DNA from: Pestalotiopsis fici W106-1
Lineage: Eukaryota; Ascomycota; Sordariomycetes; Amphisphaeriales; Sporocadaceae
Direction of reading: 5' to 3'
DNA: 64,000 nucleotides
Assembly (NCBI RefSeq): GCF_000516985.1
Contig: NW_006917102.1
Span: 900,643 to 964,642 of the forward strand
Shown in pieces: positions 11,958-24,716 of this stretch. The notes below the pieces were generated by a model. The model was not told the DNA's origin and made no database searches. It was given only the letters and a program-made list of their open reading frames with translations. The first letter of the stretch is position 1. Every line of letters starts with the position of its first letter. Position numbers and translations under genes: made by a program.

Positions 11958-12721
11958 GCCTGGGCCTGGGTGGTTTTTTGCCGAATATAGGGCATGAGCG
12001 ATGGCAAGAAAACACGAGAGAAAGATGCAGAGAGTGAGACAGAGACACAGAGAGAGAGAATGCCCTCTTTTACAATATCCCGTTGCACGCGTTCGAACTT
12101 TTCGGTGGGTGCGCGAGGCTACTTGCAGCTTGTTGCCTTGATCCTGTTTTTTTTTTTTTTTCGGGCAGGCTGTCGGCACGATGGAAGAAGGTTTTGGGTG
12201 GTGGTTATGTAGGTATGGTTCGCCTAGTACTAGCTGTCGTTTTAGAAAAAAGAACGACTGCCGCCAAGGGGTGAAGCGGAGTTGAAGAAGAGGAAGAATG
12301 GGAGGAGAAGAAAGGAAAGAAGGAAAAGAAAGGATTCCAGGATGTGAATGAGAAACCAAATACGAGGGAGTCGTTTATTTGTTAATAATAATTTTTTTTC
12401 TTTCCTCTTTTACGGGCGGAATGCAGGCGAATCAATGGTTAGTCCACCCAGGCTCTCACCACCAGTTGAGACGCACGTCTGGTACGTGTAAGAAAGAAAG
12501 AAAAAGTAGATACGTACATCTACCTCAACGACTTGGTCCGTTCTCAGGGTAATATAGTAGCAGGTCATGTAGGTAATGTATCGACCTATGAAATGTACCT
12601 ACATACAGCACCTACATACCATACCTTGCCTGCTTCCATGTTGCCCAGCCATGTTACCTACCGTATGGGCGGCGCTCCATTCCCGTCTCCTGAGAGTAAC
12701 GGTAACCCGACTGTCCGCATC

Positions 12722-12739
12722 GACTGACTGACTGACTGA
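12722..12739. repeat. (GACT)4 microsatellite
   Basis: Four perfect GACT units followed by GA. Confidence 0.85.
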
Positions 12740-14100
12740 TGGGCGGACGGACCACCACAAACCACAATACAACTCAGCCAGCAGAGCACACAAGGGGCCG
12801 CGGGCCTGTCTAGGTAGCAAATGGCACAATGCTGGCTTGGTTATGCAGGCCCATTTGCTTGACCTTCCGACTTGCAGTGCATCATTTGACAGTACTCCCA
12901 TCCAATGGATGGCTGCGTGGCACAGGCGTGGTCTAGCCTACCTATACTACCTACGCCCTAATCAACCATCACAAAATAGCTGTCAGTCAGGTCGGATCAA
13001 TGAATGGTGAGCTTGGATGCGCGCTACCTACATTTACTTTACAACTACCTACATTCACTCTTCCTATCAAGCACATTTCCGGCCAACGACCTGATGCCAT
13101 GCTACTACGGAAACACCCAATCATCAAGCCCTGGCACAATTCATTGAAGTCGTCGGGTGCCGCCCCACGATATGCTGTCAGCATCAAGCGGATTCGAGTT
13201 GCATGCTTCTCAGGATCATGTTCCCCATGAACCTCTGACCTTGGGCTGCACCCACGAAACTACTAACCTAGGAATTTTCGGTCCCCTGGGCAGCAGCTTC
13301 CCACGAAGCCAAGTCTCTTAGGGCTTGTCGCTTGTGATGGCGCCCCTGTTGCGAGATCCAAAGAGTACAAAGTACGTATGCGCCGCAGCCCAGAGATACT
13401 TGGGTGCTGTCAGTATAATCGCTAGGCTGGTTTGAGTTAGGGGAGAGCAGGTCCCTGCTGCCACATAGTAGTAGCATGTACTACTATCAAGACGGGGGGT
13501 ATGTGTTAGTAACAACATGAAAGATGTCCATGACTTGTCCGCCAGTCCCATGGCTGTCGACCATACACAGGTGCATTGGTCAGTCAGTCACTATGCACGT
13601 ACGCTGCATGTTCCTTCACCAAGTTGCAGTGCAGCAGAGGTATCCGTCCAGTCATACAAGCAGGTATATGGAGTCGGAACCGGCATACTTTTGCTTAATA
13701 TCTTCTTCACTATTTGCTATATACTCGTGGCATGAATTGCATTGCTACCCTTGAAATCTTGGACCGTTTCATTCCCAAGCGAGCTCGGTGGATGCTCAGG
13801 GTCATCCGATGATGATGCTGCTGCTGAGCTGTCTACCTAGGAGACCAAGCTACTACCATATGTAGGCTCGCTCGTTCTAGCCCACCTCGTTTCTCAGAGG
13901 GCGCATCACATCAGCAACGTCAATGCTACCCATGTTTGTAATCCAGTACTGCTACAACATAGCACCACAGAGTTACGAATGCCTGCGTGCGCGCGTTCTC
14001 TTGGCTACCTTAGAACGGCGGCACAGCGACCGTGCTAGACCTGACTGGCCATGTAGTAATGTCGATATCGTAAGCCCGCTATCGGGCTACTGCATTACCG

Positions 14101-14126
14101 TGGTCCGTGGTCCGTGGTCCGTGGTC
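14101..14126. repeat. Tandem 7-base repeat TGGTCCG
   Basis: Three perfect copies of TGGTCCG followed by TGGTC; the unit length is unusual compared with the two- and three-base repeats nearby. Confidence 0.85.
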
Positions 14127-15085
14127 TCTAGCAGCCATAGCATAGCTTGTGTAACGGTCGCACAATCTCACTTGGAAACTGATAGAAACAGATGCCGAGG
14201 ATGTTTTTTATTTCTATTAAGCTGGCTGCTGGTAGTACTATGTAGTTGGTTGCCCATCCCTGCCACATGTTACCACGACCCAACGACTTACCAACGTAGC
14301 TCAATCCCTGCCCACCCCTATGGAGGTGTGCAACAGTATTGACGATCTCAAGGCATTGATACCATCGATATGTATTTTCTTCTAGGTGCCGCGGGCAAGG
14401 CTATACCCTCCTCGGGCGACGCCTTCTTCTGTCCTTTTTTTTTTTTTTTTCTTTTTTTTTTCAAACTATTGTTACCCCGAAATGCTATACCCGAACGGGC
14501 CCCTCTTTTTTTTTCTCTTCCTTTCTCCTTTCCTTATTATTTTGTACTAGTTGGCATGCGAACCTTGACGCCACTATGGTTGCCGCTTCCCGGGATCAAG
14601 AGACCTTATTCTGCGATCTGCAAAAGCGGATTTTTCAGCTATCAAATTCAGCCGACGCCAGCGTGAGGCTCGCAGCTGTCACTCCAGACACATTTTGTGT
14701 GTGCTGGATACGAAACGTGTGCGACCAAAGTGATCACTCATACAGAGACAGACTTGTTCTCAGACACAACGGGCTCTAGGAACTCAATGGACATGCCACT
14801 AGCGGCTTACGGCTGCTGCTCGACGGCATGATGGCATCCATTCGGAAACCAGATGCGGCACATCAACTATAAACAGTACACAATATGTTGCGTCACCAGT
14901 CCCCCCCAGGAACGGCCCAAATTCTTCAGCCTAGTAAGCGCCATCTTGTCGATATCTGGGTCTCGTGTCGGCTTGTCTTGGGACCCAGGATAGCTCGATC
15001 GGTTCTCTGCGGCAATGAATTTGCTGATTTCATCTAGACCTGGCTTGCTGGCCCGGGCCCCAGTGTCACAAGTTGCGGCGGCACG

Positions 15086-15089
<4 letters not shown>

Positions 15090-15119
<30 letters not shown>
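15090..15119. repeat. (CA)15 microsatellite
   Basis: Thirty bases of perfect CA alternation, followed by further imperfect ACAC stretches to about 15147. Confidence 0.95.
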
Positions 15120-15123
<4 letters not shown>

Positions 15124-18100
15124 GATTACACACCACACACATATACACGCAGCCTATCCCAGAACCTTGTCCCTGATCGATCACTAGGGGTGAGAGCATC
15201 GCACCGCACAACCACAACCTGCCAACCTGCACGCGGCTCGGCTTCACGGCCTACCTATCGGACACTTCGTTCCCACTCCTATTACGGGCAGTGCACGCGG
15301 ATTCTATCATATTTTTAATTCACATTTCGGGTCTCATGTTGAAGGGGGAAAAAAAAGTCAATTCTCTGCGATCAAATGTACCGGCAATTGAAAACACCCA
15401 TGACATAAACGACAAAGAAGTCTACCCTGACAGTGGCCCTGGTGCGCAGCTCGGCTCGGTATACTCTTACCTATCGATGGAACCTACATGCCGATGCCTG
15501 TTCTATATCCTCTCCAACGACGTCAGCTTCATGCGCTGACTACATACTCCAACAACATACAGGTGCGAGCAATGTCATTGACAAGGTGTGTGATACACAC
15601 GCCATGGTCGCAACCCATGCCAGACCTGTACAGCCTGATAAATCTTTGTCCCGGGCATGATACATGCTCTGGATCGAGTATGCCGCTTCACGGCGATTGC
15701 AGGAAGTGACGGGGCCATGCAATCCATCATCCTACGAAGCAATATCACTGCAGCTTAGGCGGTTATCTTATCGTCGGCGACAACTATAGGAGCAATAATA
15801 TTGTGGCCCTCTACTCCTCAGCTGCAAGATTTGATTGATACAGGATGTCCCATTGCACAAAAGCCCTGAATCTAGCGCCGACTGAAAGCCACGCGAGTTT
15901 CCTAAAGGCTGGGAATCCCAGCAGCATGTCAAGGATGAAAACCGACATGATTGACGTACGTATAGCCGTTGTGGTTTCACGGGAACGCCCCCGCCTTTCT
16001 CAGTCAGTCTGCCAAGTCCAACAAAGATATGTATGGCTTTTTCTCAGTGTTGCACAACAGCTTGTGCCATGCCTGAGCTGGAGAATCACACAAAGTGCGC
16101 TGCGTGGACTCTTCTTACTCCCTCTACGATGCAACATTGCCTACAAGCCTCTCCATCATTCTCCTTCTCTTCAAATACCTACTTCCAAGCACCCCATGAC
16201 CGACGGGTGCTATTAGGTGCCTAATCCGCTTCGAATATGATCAGCTTGCATCCTTACAAAGGACGTTTGATTCCATAGTTTTACCGTACCTTGCTGTTGT
16301 TTCCGCTTGGCCTTGTCCCCAATCACCCTGGGTCAGGATTTCTAGCCCCTGTTTGCTGGGCTGGACCCCAGGATACAGAGCATCGCGCTGCTGCGCTGGA
16401 ACAAGCGACCAGGTCCAGGGTGCCGGGCACCGTGACCCCCCTGAAGTTCCGGGGTACTTTCCCAGCCAGCTAGCTTCGGGGATAACTCAGATCGATAATC
16501 GCTAAATCACCTACTGGACGTCCTGCAAGTTTGTCCATGAGCCTTCATGACACTCTGAGCCATGTCTCCGCTTCCGAGCGAGCATAGCTTGCATACATGA
16601 CTAGAAGGATTTCTCCCAGTCCTTGCCTCGAGACCTTCGGGCAGTCGGTCTTCAAGCTCTCCTGGTAGGATCGCCAATCGAGCAGCTTAGCACGTTGCTC
16701 ACAGGATTTCGGACTTTTACCCTGGACGGATCCATGACGGCATTCCCTTGACGTACGTACTCGGTACCGATTCAGAATTGAGCAAGAAGGCAAGGTAGGG
16801 AGCGTGCACACTGCAGGATATGGCCCCCTCCCAGCCCGCGGCGGGGGGGTTTGCTTTTCAATATCTCCGCAGTGCTACCACACCCTCTGTCCAGCTTCTG
16901 AATACCATGTTCATCACATCCAGATATCCGGAGCCCTCGTCCTCCATGAGCAATTCCATTAGCTGCATTGACCAATTGGCTCTTGAGCAATCAAGATAAA
17001 GCAACACGTCATCCTGCAATATTCTATCGTTCTATATACACCTCAGCATGTGGTGCTTATCCAAGCGCATCCTATGTGCAGCTCCGTTTCTTACGTATAA
17101 TATTAGACAACACCTTGGCTCGCGGTTTATACGGCGATTATATTGATCCGGCATAGGATATTGTCGTCCTCCATGACGATTGCTTCGTTTTGGCTTGACA
17201 AATCAAATACATTCCCATCTCCAAGTATGCACAAGCCGGCGCTATAACGACTCCCTAGGACTATTTAGAATGGGCTGGGGGTCGACCTGGCTTGCCTGGC
17301 CACTGAACATAGCCGTACATTATCTACCGCAGCTCCATGGATGGCTGTTTGGGTGACTGCAGCCTTCCCGCAATCCTGCAACATTGCACGGCCTCTCCTG
17401 CGCTACGTACCATGCACACAAGCATACTAAATGCGTGCACCGTGCCTGTGGCAGCAAAGCCGTCTTGGACCTCAGCACGACAACACGCATGGTTTGAATA
17501 TGCTAGGAAAGCACAATGGTGGCCAAAATCAAAGCACACAGGGTATCTCTGATGTCGAGTTGCATCTGCCTGCGCCAAACCATTACAAAGGGACCGGCCA
17601 ACACTGTGCTCTGGCAGCCCGCAGTGGGAAAGCCGCCCATGGAGAATCTCCGAATATGATTTACAACCCCATTGATGCAGCATATGGAAAACCGCATCAA
17701 GGACAGTGCAATCTGCCATATGAAAGCTACACCCTAGCTGCGATTGGCCGAGTCACCACCCCCTTTCGCTCTCAGGTCTTGCATCGTGCTTCTATGGTAA
17801 AGACGCTCAGTAGCAAGGCGTAATTAGGTGTACGACGAATCTCGTCCCCCCTCTTTGCCTCGGTTTTGAAAGAATCATCCAGTTTCCTCCCCACATGATC
17901 TGTAACAAACTCTCTACGTGGGTACTGACCACCAGCCAGACCAGACGGCTAGTCATGGTCCAAGACTGTAGGACGGCCGGCCCGATGGGCGGGCGGCCGC
18001 AGCGTGGCATCGCGATTTCGTCCTACTGCCAAGGCTCCCCACGGCAGTGCGACCATGGGTACACAAATCCGAGCACCAACGGTTTTGTTGCGTCGCTCAT

Positions 18101-18552
18101 GGTGAATCATTTTCTAGCAGCACCCGTCTCACCTCCCACAAACGGACACGAAGCAGACTTGTCACATTGCTGTAGAGACAGACGGACGGCACGGCATGTG
18201 ATGACGAGGGAAATCGCAAGAAAGGAATGAAGCGTTTCCAAACAGTCAAGTAACGAACAGTACGATAGCTTTGTTACCCCTCCTCGCAGTTCTTGGGATT
18301 ATAGACTTCAGTCAGAAGCGGTCCCCTTCCCCTGGCGGGCCTCAAGTATATTGTGTTCAAGCATCATCGCAAAGCTTAATAACTGGCCATAGCCGAGACC
18401 ACCCCTGGGCACACGAGGAAAATGAGGGAAAAAGCAAAATAAATGAGCCTCGCACAAGTGGTGAAAAGAACCTCCTTCCCGCATGAAATTTCTCCATTTT
18501 CCCACCTTCATTTTCCCCCAATCGCCGACATGACTAGCATTCTTTTGCAGCT

Positions 18553-18573
18553 TGTGTGTGTGTGTGTGTGTGT
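18553..18573. repeat. (TG)10 microsatellite
   Basis: Perfect TG alternation followed by a CTCTCT/CTTCTT pyrimidine tract. Confidence 0.95.
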
Positions 18574-20149
18574 CGGCCGGCCAGTCTCTCTCTTCTTCTT
18601 TTCTTTCTCTGTCTCTCCATCTCGTCCCATTTTCTCACGCCCGACACTGCGGGCAATGCATGGATAATGTATGCGGCTCTGCCCAATAGGATGCTCCCGC
18701 GCATGCCCTGTACTGCAAATCATTGGACAGGGAATGTTTCATTCGCTTCCGGGCCGCCTCCGGTAGGTAGGTCCGTCTAGGACCAACAAATCCCTTGGTT
18801 TTCTTAATTCTGACTCTTGTGAATCCTTTATTCTTTTAAACAATCTGTCAGGCCTGAGAAATGGCTTGCTTCTGCTTGTGAAGGGAAAGGAGGGGGTTAT
18901 CCCATTCTTTTTGAACATGAGAGAAATGCTTCTATATCCTCACCTGTCTCACAGTATTCGTAACTACATGTTCTACTCAAAAGGGTCGGATCAACTTCCG
19001 CTGTAGCCGCCTTTTTTGTGAGCTTGGCACCTGCATTCCGTTTACAGGCAGGCCACGCTGCGCGGCGGACTGGGGGCGGAGGAGGGTCCACTGTCCTGTC
19101 GATCTCATTCTGGGGTATGAGACTTTAAAACCTGACTGCAGAAGTGAGAAATTTCCCTGCGGTAATAGAAGGAAATTTTTCCCTTTCTTTCTTTCTTTTG
19201 CCTGTCTTGTCTAGACGGTATGATTGCGCCGAGCCAACTGCATCTCACCTGCAGGATCAGAACGCCGCCTACCTATCAAGCAGGTGCTGGGGGAAGGGAA
19301 AAGTTGGCAATTAACGACAACCATGTAACAGGTTCCGGACTTTTGTGCTAGGCAAGAGGCACCAGGGGATCAGTCCAGCTTCCTTGCTTTCTTTCTCTTC
19401 TTCCTTCTACCCTGAAGGAAAAGGCGGCTGAATTCATGGTGGCCGGGGGGTGGGTTAATTGCGAAAAGCGCGGAATAATTAAACCCGCCGATGGCTGTGT
19501 GAGCATAATATGCAGTCTTCTCAGCTCGCCGAAGAGAGAGAAGAAAGAAAAGACAAGAATGGCCATGTCGGCGATGTTTTTTTAGTAGCCAGCCAATCAT
19601 TGGCCGGGTCACAGGCAGCGGGATAAGGTTATTATATGCATCGACGGAGTCATCATGCAAGATGGTAAATGTTAACTCAATGCTTGGTGAAACGGGTATT
19701 CTGGATTGACTCAGGCACCAAGTTATTTCTTTCGACGTTTTGTACCTTGCATAGGTATTCATGAGTCGTGATATGTAGGCTAGGCGAGTAAATAATTATG
19801 TCAGCATGAATGTCTGTGACTCGCATGTTCTGGCTCGTACGCCGGTGCCACGAACAAGGCGCCGAAATGGTATATCGAAAATTGGCTGAAAACGGCTCCG
19901 ATATCCACCTTGTAGGTCGAACGGCGACGCCGCCGTCATATTCTCTCTTCGGCGTGCCGATATTTTGATTTATGCTTCTCGCCGCCCCAACCCCCTCCCC
20001 TCAAGTTCGGGACTGCGCATTTTCGAGTCCGGTCGGTAGATTGTGAGTTGATGTTGAATATCGTCACTCCATGTTCGTGAGTCGTATTCCGTTGCCACTG
20101 ACTGACCATGACAGGACTTCTAGAAGGGCTGGATCAGATCGCATAATTG

Positions 20150-20186
20150 AGAGGAGGAGGAGGAAGAAGAAGAAGAAGAAGAAGAA
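20150..20186. repeat. (GAG)n-(GAA)n compound microsatellite
   Basis: Four or five GAG units run into about eight GAA units. Confidence 0.9.
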
Positions 20187-21312
20187 TGACAATGACGGAC
20201 TCAGTGGACATTGCTTCAGGGGTTGTCAGATATTCGACGCGCGGGCATCAGGGTCGTGAATCGACCAGAGGGGTTCTAGGAATGGACTCTTCTCTGGTCC
20301 CAAGAGTCATTTGACCTTGGCCACCCGCGGCCCAGTCAGTCAAGTTCCTGAGAATGCCTGTGACATGCTCCTTTACTCTTTTGGACGTCCGTCTACCTAC
20401 AGAAGGCCAATGATCATGGGGGCGGGCACGAGCGGCGATACTTCGCGGTGAAATGTCGGCCATCAGGCATCTGATCTCAACGTTTGATTCTCTCATCGCA
20501 GGAGAGCGACGGAAACTCTCGCCCAAGCCACAGTCCATTGCTCACACACCTCCGAGCTCTTACTGGTAAACCTGAGAGGTCCAGCAACTTTGTTGTCGAG
20601 GCATCCTTGTGGCTGGTATGGCCGGAGAAAGGGTAGACTACAGGTATGAACTTTGTATAACATTTTGAGGCTCCGACATGCAGTGCGTTCTCTCTCAGCG
20701 TGTGCCGAGTACTGGGCTGTGTCCAACATCTGGCCTATCAATCGTGAGATACACTGGCCTTTAGCCTTTCCCTTTGCCGCATGTGTGGACGACCTGGTTG
20801 TCCAAAACCGCAGAATAGCGCGAGTCACCAGGTGGAAAACTTAAAGATGGGAGGACGCGTCGGAGAAAGCATTCATAAAATTCGAGCGAAACGGCAACCC
20901 TCTGGCCATTAAATAATTATAAATACAGCGGGAACGACGCCTTCTGCCACTCATACTTGACCCAAAAATTATCACCGTTCGAAGTTTCTTCTTTCCATTC
21001 TTCTCGCTGAGCCGCGTCTCTTTCGGTGGATTCACCCACTGATATCCAGCCCTTTCACGTATATACTTGTACGCCCCGTCCAGACGCTTGACTTGACGCA
21101 TACACACAAGGTCCAGTCTCAAGTGACTACCTGTTCATATATCTGACGCAGACCTTATTCGCGATATACAGCGACGGGTCTCCAAGTTACTCATAACCTG
21201 TCTCCCTAATGTAGGTTTCCTGATCTCGAATGGTCAACTGATGAAAGGAAGAAGCTGATCGCAAAGAATAGTCTTGGTGGTCGATCTTCAGCTCGACATT
21301 CCATCTTCAAAT

Positions 21313-22848
21313 ATGGCTGACAATCATACCCAATCTACCATGGCTGCTGTCGGGCAACACTGGCACCCGGCTGCACTCGGAACTCAAAGCCGACCTTGCG
21401 GCACCATCGCAGGTGTATCGCTACAGCCGCTCGGCACAACTGGCGAGCAAACCCTTCAAAGCTTCTCCAGATTTAGGCTTTTGACCGCCGAGCTCCGGGT
21501 ACTTGTCTGGAAGTTTGCTCTCACGAACGAGAGCGATGAGCGCCTGGTCATTTTTGACCGATATGATATGAGGATTATTCCCACTCCTCACCTTATTTCG
21601 CCTCTCCTATTTGTCAACTGGGAGACGCGCGTGCTTGCGCTCAAGCACTATAATACAGAGGTGGCCGTCTACCACATGCCTGACACGCAGACTATGATAA
21701 ACAGTGGCCACGGCGGCTTGGTCATGTCCGATGCTGCGATCCAACATTTTGGAGCCGCAGAAAATGAATATGGGCCCAAGGGATGTATTCGTCTCAGGTT
21801 GACGTCGGACACTTTCATGGTAGGTGAAAAGAACACCTACATGGATTGCCGACATGAAATCTTATCCCGCCGCACTTGGGTGGGCGCTCTTCGGGACGGC
21901 AACAGTCCACGGATACCCCTTGGCCACGAGATGGCTGTCTCTGCCCGCATCTCGCGGGCTCAACTGAGCCTGGTCCAGCGTGTCATAAAGCTGGATTATG
22001 CGGAAACAAAAATGTCTCCTTCGTGCTGCCACCGACATCGGCAGATGTTTTTCAACTATTTTTGTGGTCTACAAGTAGACGTACTTTTCGTGCATGCCGA
22101 GGCTTGCTATCTCTTTTTCGATGCTGGAGAGGCATGGCATACTCTTTCCAAGGTCGTCGGCAATTTATTCGACCATTTGTCGAGATATTCGTTCAAGAAT
22201 ATACTGACTATTTACGGTCAAGACATGGTGAGTGCATACTGGAAAGAGCATAGGAAGTTTTTGGTTTGCTAATATATCATTGTCTAGTGCGTCGAGGACA
22301 ACATCGACAAGACGCGCGACACCTGGATGCAGCCGCCGGTGCAAACAATAATTCCAGCGCATAGCGAATCCAGACCTTTGCATCTTTCCAGGCTCCATTG
22401 GGAACAATATCCCGCCTCGTTTTGCCCAGGTCGGTTCTCGGAGAAGGACTATATCCGGCAACAGGTCAGCAAAGCCGACGATTCATTGTTTGGCAAAGGC
22501 GCGGCCGAGGATGAGTTTAGACAAAAGATTGCCCAGACGCGCCCGGATTCGTTTTTCCAGTTTCCATCATTCGTGTCGTACATGGAGACCAACAACATTC
22601 CTGCCCATGCCGCTACAACGGGGGCTAGAATGGCTGCATATCTGCAGGAGGTAATGGACCGCACTGTAGACCAACAACTCCTCTTGCAAAGTCGACTGGA
22701 TTCTGACTCCGAAGATGACAATGACTTGGATTCCGAGGATGATGATGATTTGGATTCCGATGATGATGATGATGTTGATATGGATTCCGGGGATGATGAT
22801 GATCTTGCGCGCCCTCGTGAGTCTGGTCGAGGGGCGATACAAACCTAG
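21313..22848 (+). CDS. 2EXR-domain protein with acidic repeat tail
   Basis: Two exons, 21313-22227 and 22288-22848, give 491 residues. A 2EXR domain begins at about residue 51 (FSRFRLLTAELRVLVWKFAL), a module seen only in fungal proteins of unknown function; the usual companion strand with LLFVNWETRVLALKHY follows near 97-112. The rest has no named domain. The last 40 residues are tandem Asp/Ser units (DLDSEDDD-like). The open frame extends 13 codons upstream, but from a TTG, so the ATG at 21313 is preferred. The intron has a GTGAGT donor and a TCTAG acceptor, and skipping it would end the protein 14 codons later. Fungi often carry many 2EXR paralogues; function unknown. Confidence 0.78.
22690..22805 (+). 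repeat. Tandem GATTCCGAxGATGAT units coding the acidic tail
   Basis: About five imperfect units of GATTC(C/T)GA followed by GAT triplets lie in the last exon of the 2EXR gene. Confidence 0.75.
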
Positions 22849-23726
22849 GAGCCCACAAAAGAGTCCAATCTCACTTCAGTGAGATAGAAAAGAGATATTT
22901 TCAAGGAATCAATACTTTATTGAAACAGATCAGGTCATTGTACCGGGAGGGAACACAGGTATAGCACAGGTGATCGTGCATACCAGTATATCGTATTATT
23001 GATAGTCGGCATGGTGTTTAGTCCTTTGAGGGGACTACTATTTTGAACGCAATAAAACTTGTTCACCCATTTTTACCGTCAATATAGCCTCGTGAATCAA
23101 TCTCAAAGATCGTATGCTAGCTCCCCTGAAAAGCCAAATGGTACGCTGATGTTTGAATTGATACGATCTCATTCCTATGCGATCCTGCGTGCCTATAGAT
23201 AAGCCAAGTTCATTCTATTTTTCGTTTACTCTTTGTTCGTGACCATTTGAGGGGGTCGTGGGCCAGATCGACGTGAGCTCATTTCGCCGCCTCCGCAGGA
23301 TGGCCGTCATAGACCGAACGTCCGGGCTAGGTACTTGAGGCTCAACTCTAACTGGGCAAGGTGAAGTTGAAATAAGGCCCCTTGCAGTAGGCTGAGAGTT
23401 ATCAGTAAGAGGTTCAACGGAGCATGCAGAAGTCCTTCGTCGACAGAGTCAAGGTTGCTGCCGTATGCTTCGTGTTTCAAGGGACCAATCTCACGCGAAA
23501 TCATGCGAGTTAAGGCCATGACTGAGGCATGAATAGTATTGGGCATGGAGCAAGCAACTTATAAATATCGGTATAGATTCAAACAAATCGCAACGCTGTA
23601 AACGATTGAAAACAAGCAATGGGAATCATGCAATAAAAAATGTACCTCTTCCGACTCCATCTCCTATACCATGTAACAGCAACCCTCCCGACCGAGCGCC
23701 AGAAAAACGCAAATGCCAAAGAATAA
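22849..23726. other. Spacer between convergent genes
   Basis: This is the 3' side of both neighbours. An AATAAA lies near 23051. A 79-codon minus-strand frame at 23307-23546 has a regular Leu-rich pattern but no homology I recognise, so it is not called as a gene. Confidence 0.45.
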
Positions 23727-24716
23727 TCAATAAGCCTCATAACCTCCCGTCTGTTTGCCAGAGAAGGACAGGCGAGACCAGACGCGCCTGCTAAGTCTCG
23801 GCTTGGTGTACCGATACATCTTAATATCCGAATCTCGTCGTGGACTCACCCGCGACCAACGGTTGCTTGCCCGGCGGATATCCTGCCAGGCCGTCTTGCT
23901 GGCGACGGCGATGCTGAATCTTGACTTCTTTAGCGAAGATACGGGCCGCTCGAGCTCATCCTCGGGGTCGTGGTATAGTTCGGCAGCCTCGATGATTTGA
24001 GCTGCCATGCCGGGCGGGAAGCTTTCCAGGGCGGCATGGAGTGCCGTCTGAAAGTTGGGGTCGTCGATGGATGCCCCATGTAGACTGAGTTGTTGCAGGT
24101 CAAAGTTGCCCGACTCCATAATGACGCGGATATAGTTTGCCTGCTCGGAAAAGGCGGCATCGTCGTCGTGGTGGTGCGAGGCGGCCGCCTCGCCGAGGCC
24201 CATGGACGGGTCGAGCATGCTGTACCGGAACCGACTCCGCCACTTGGTCGACCTGGGAAAGACGGGCCGCCCGTTGCTCTCGCCGCCGTCTTGGTGGAAC
24301 CCCCCTTCGTGCGCCGCCGCCGAGGCCGCCGCAATGTCTGCCTGCTGCTGCGGTGCGCTCCAGCCCAGCCCCTGGCCGCACCCCGCCGTCACGGCGGATA
24401 TGGCAAACTGCTGTCCCACAAATGACAACCGTGAGTCCCGCAACGAGTCTCTGGCCGACGCATTGCTGTCGCACGCAGCACTCGCGCGCCGCCGCCGACT
24501 CAGCGGCGGTCCATTTCTTGCGGCCGACGATGAGGGAACGAGAGGCTCAATCTTGCCCTCGAGTTTGGCTTCGGTCTCGGCGCGGTGCTGTGCTACCGCG
24601 GCCACGGCATCGACGGCATCGTCGAGCACGACGGCAGAATCGCGACGCTTGAACATGTTTTCGAAACGGCCTTTGACGAGCTGGAAGCGACGTCGAAGCC
24701 AGGAGGCTCTTTTCAT
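23727..24716 (-). CDS. Unrecognised 329-residue protein
   Basis: A single uninterrupted frame with an ATG start and high GC at third positions. The first 25 residues are basic (RRRFQLVKGRFENMFKRR). The middle is Ala/Ser/Arg-rich with an RRRR patch and looks disordered. A more ordered, acidic part at about residues 195-255 includes IRVIMESGNFDLQQLSLHG and AALESFPPGMAAQIIEAAEL, which reads as helices. The tail is basic and Ser/Arg-rich with several possible phosphorylation sites. No signal peptide, membrane segment or known motif was found. The downstream neighbour is convergent and the upstream gene is about 1.6 kb away. That it is a real gene is likely from length and codon use; no function can be given. 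Confidence 0.65.
   Translation of the reverse strand: MKRASWLRRRFQLVKGRFENMFKRRDSAVVLDDAVDAVAAVAQHRAETEAKLEGKIEPLVPSSSAARNGPPLSRRRRASAACDSNASARDSLRDSRLSFVGQQFAISAVTAGCGQGLGWSAPQQQADIAAASAAAHEGGFHQDGGESNGRPVFPRSTKWRSRFRYSMLDPSMGLGEAAASHHHDDDAAFSEQANYIRVIMESGNFDLQQLSLHGASIDDPNFQTALHAALESFPPGMAAQIIEAAELYHDPEDELERPVSSLKKSRFSIAVASKTAWQDIRRASNRWSRVSPRRDSDIKMYRYTKPRLSRRVWSRLSFSGKQTGGYEAY

Larger units (their letters stand above)
11958..21312. other. Gene desert of about 9 kb, low-complexity rich
   Basis: I found no frame with recognisable protein sequence on either strand; the longest are about 130 codons and have no family features. The stretch is marked by pyrimidine and purine tracts (for example near 12150, 14430-14530, 18590-18640, 19180), several microsatellites listed separately, and repeated TACCTACC/GGTAGGTA-type motifs (near 12500-12620, 12940, 13030, 18760, 20395). 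Its right end is the promoter of the 2EXR gene and its left end the promoter of the otubain gene. Long regulatory flanks, long untranslated exons or non-coding transcripts are possible; nothing here proves any of them. Confidence 0.5.

Noticed and set aside
11958..12359. N-terminal extension of the otubain frame to 12359
   Set aside because: It translates polypyrimidine and poly-A leader sequence (Lys and Leu/Ser runs) and lacks conservation marks; the ATG at 11957 fits better.
16291..17823. Several overlapping frames of 60-130 codons in the desert
   Set aside because: No family motif, overlapping on both strands, no splice pattern linking them.
23307..23546. Leu-rich minus-strand frame of 79 codons
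   Set aside because: Short, no promoter or homologue recognised, lies in a convergent 3' region.
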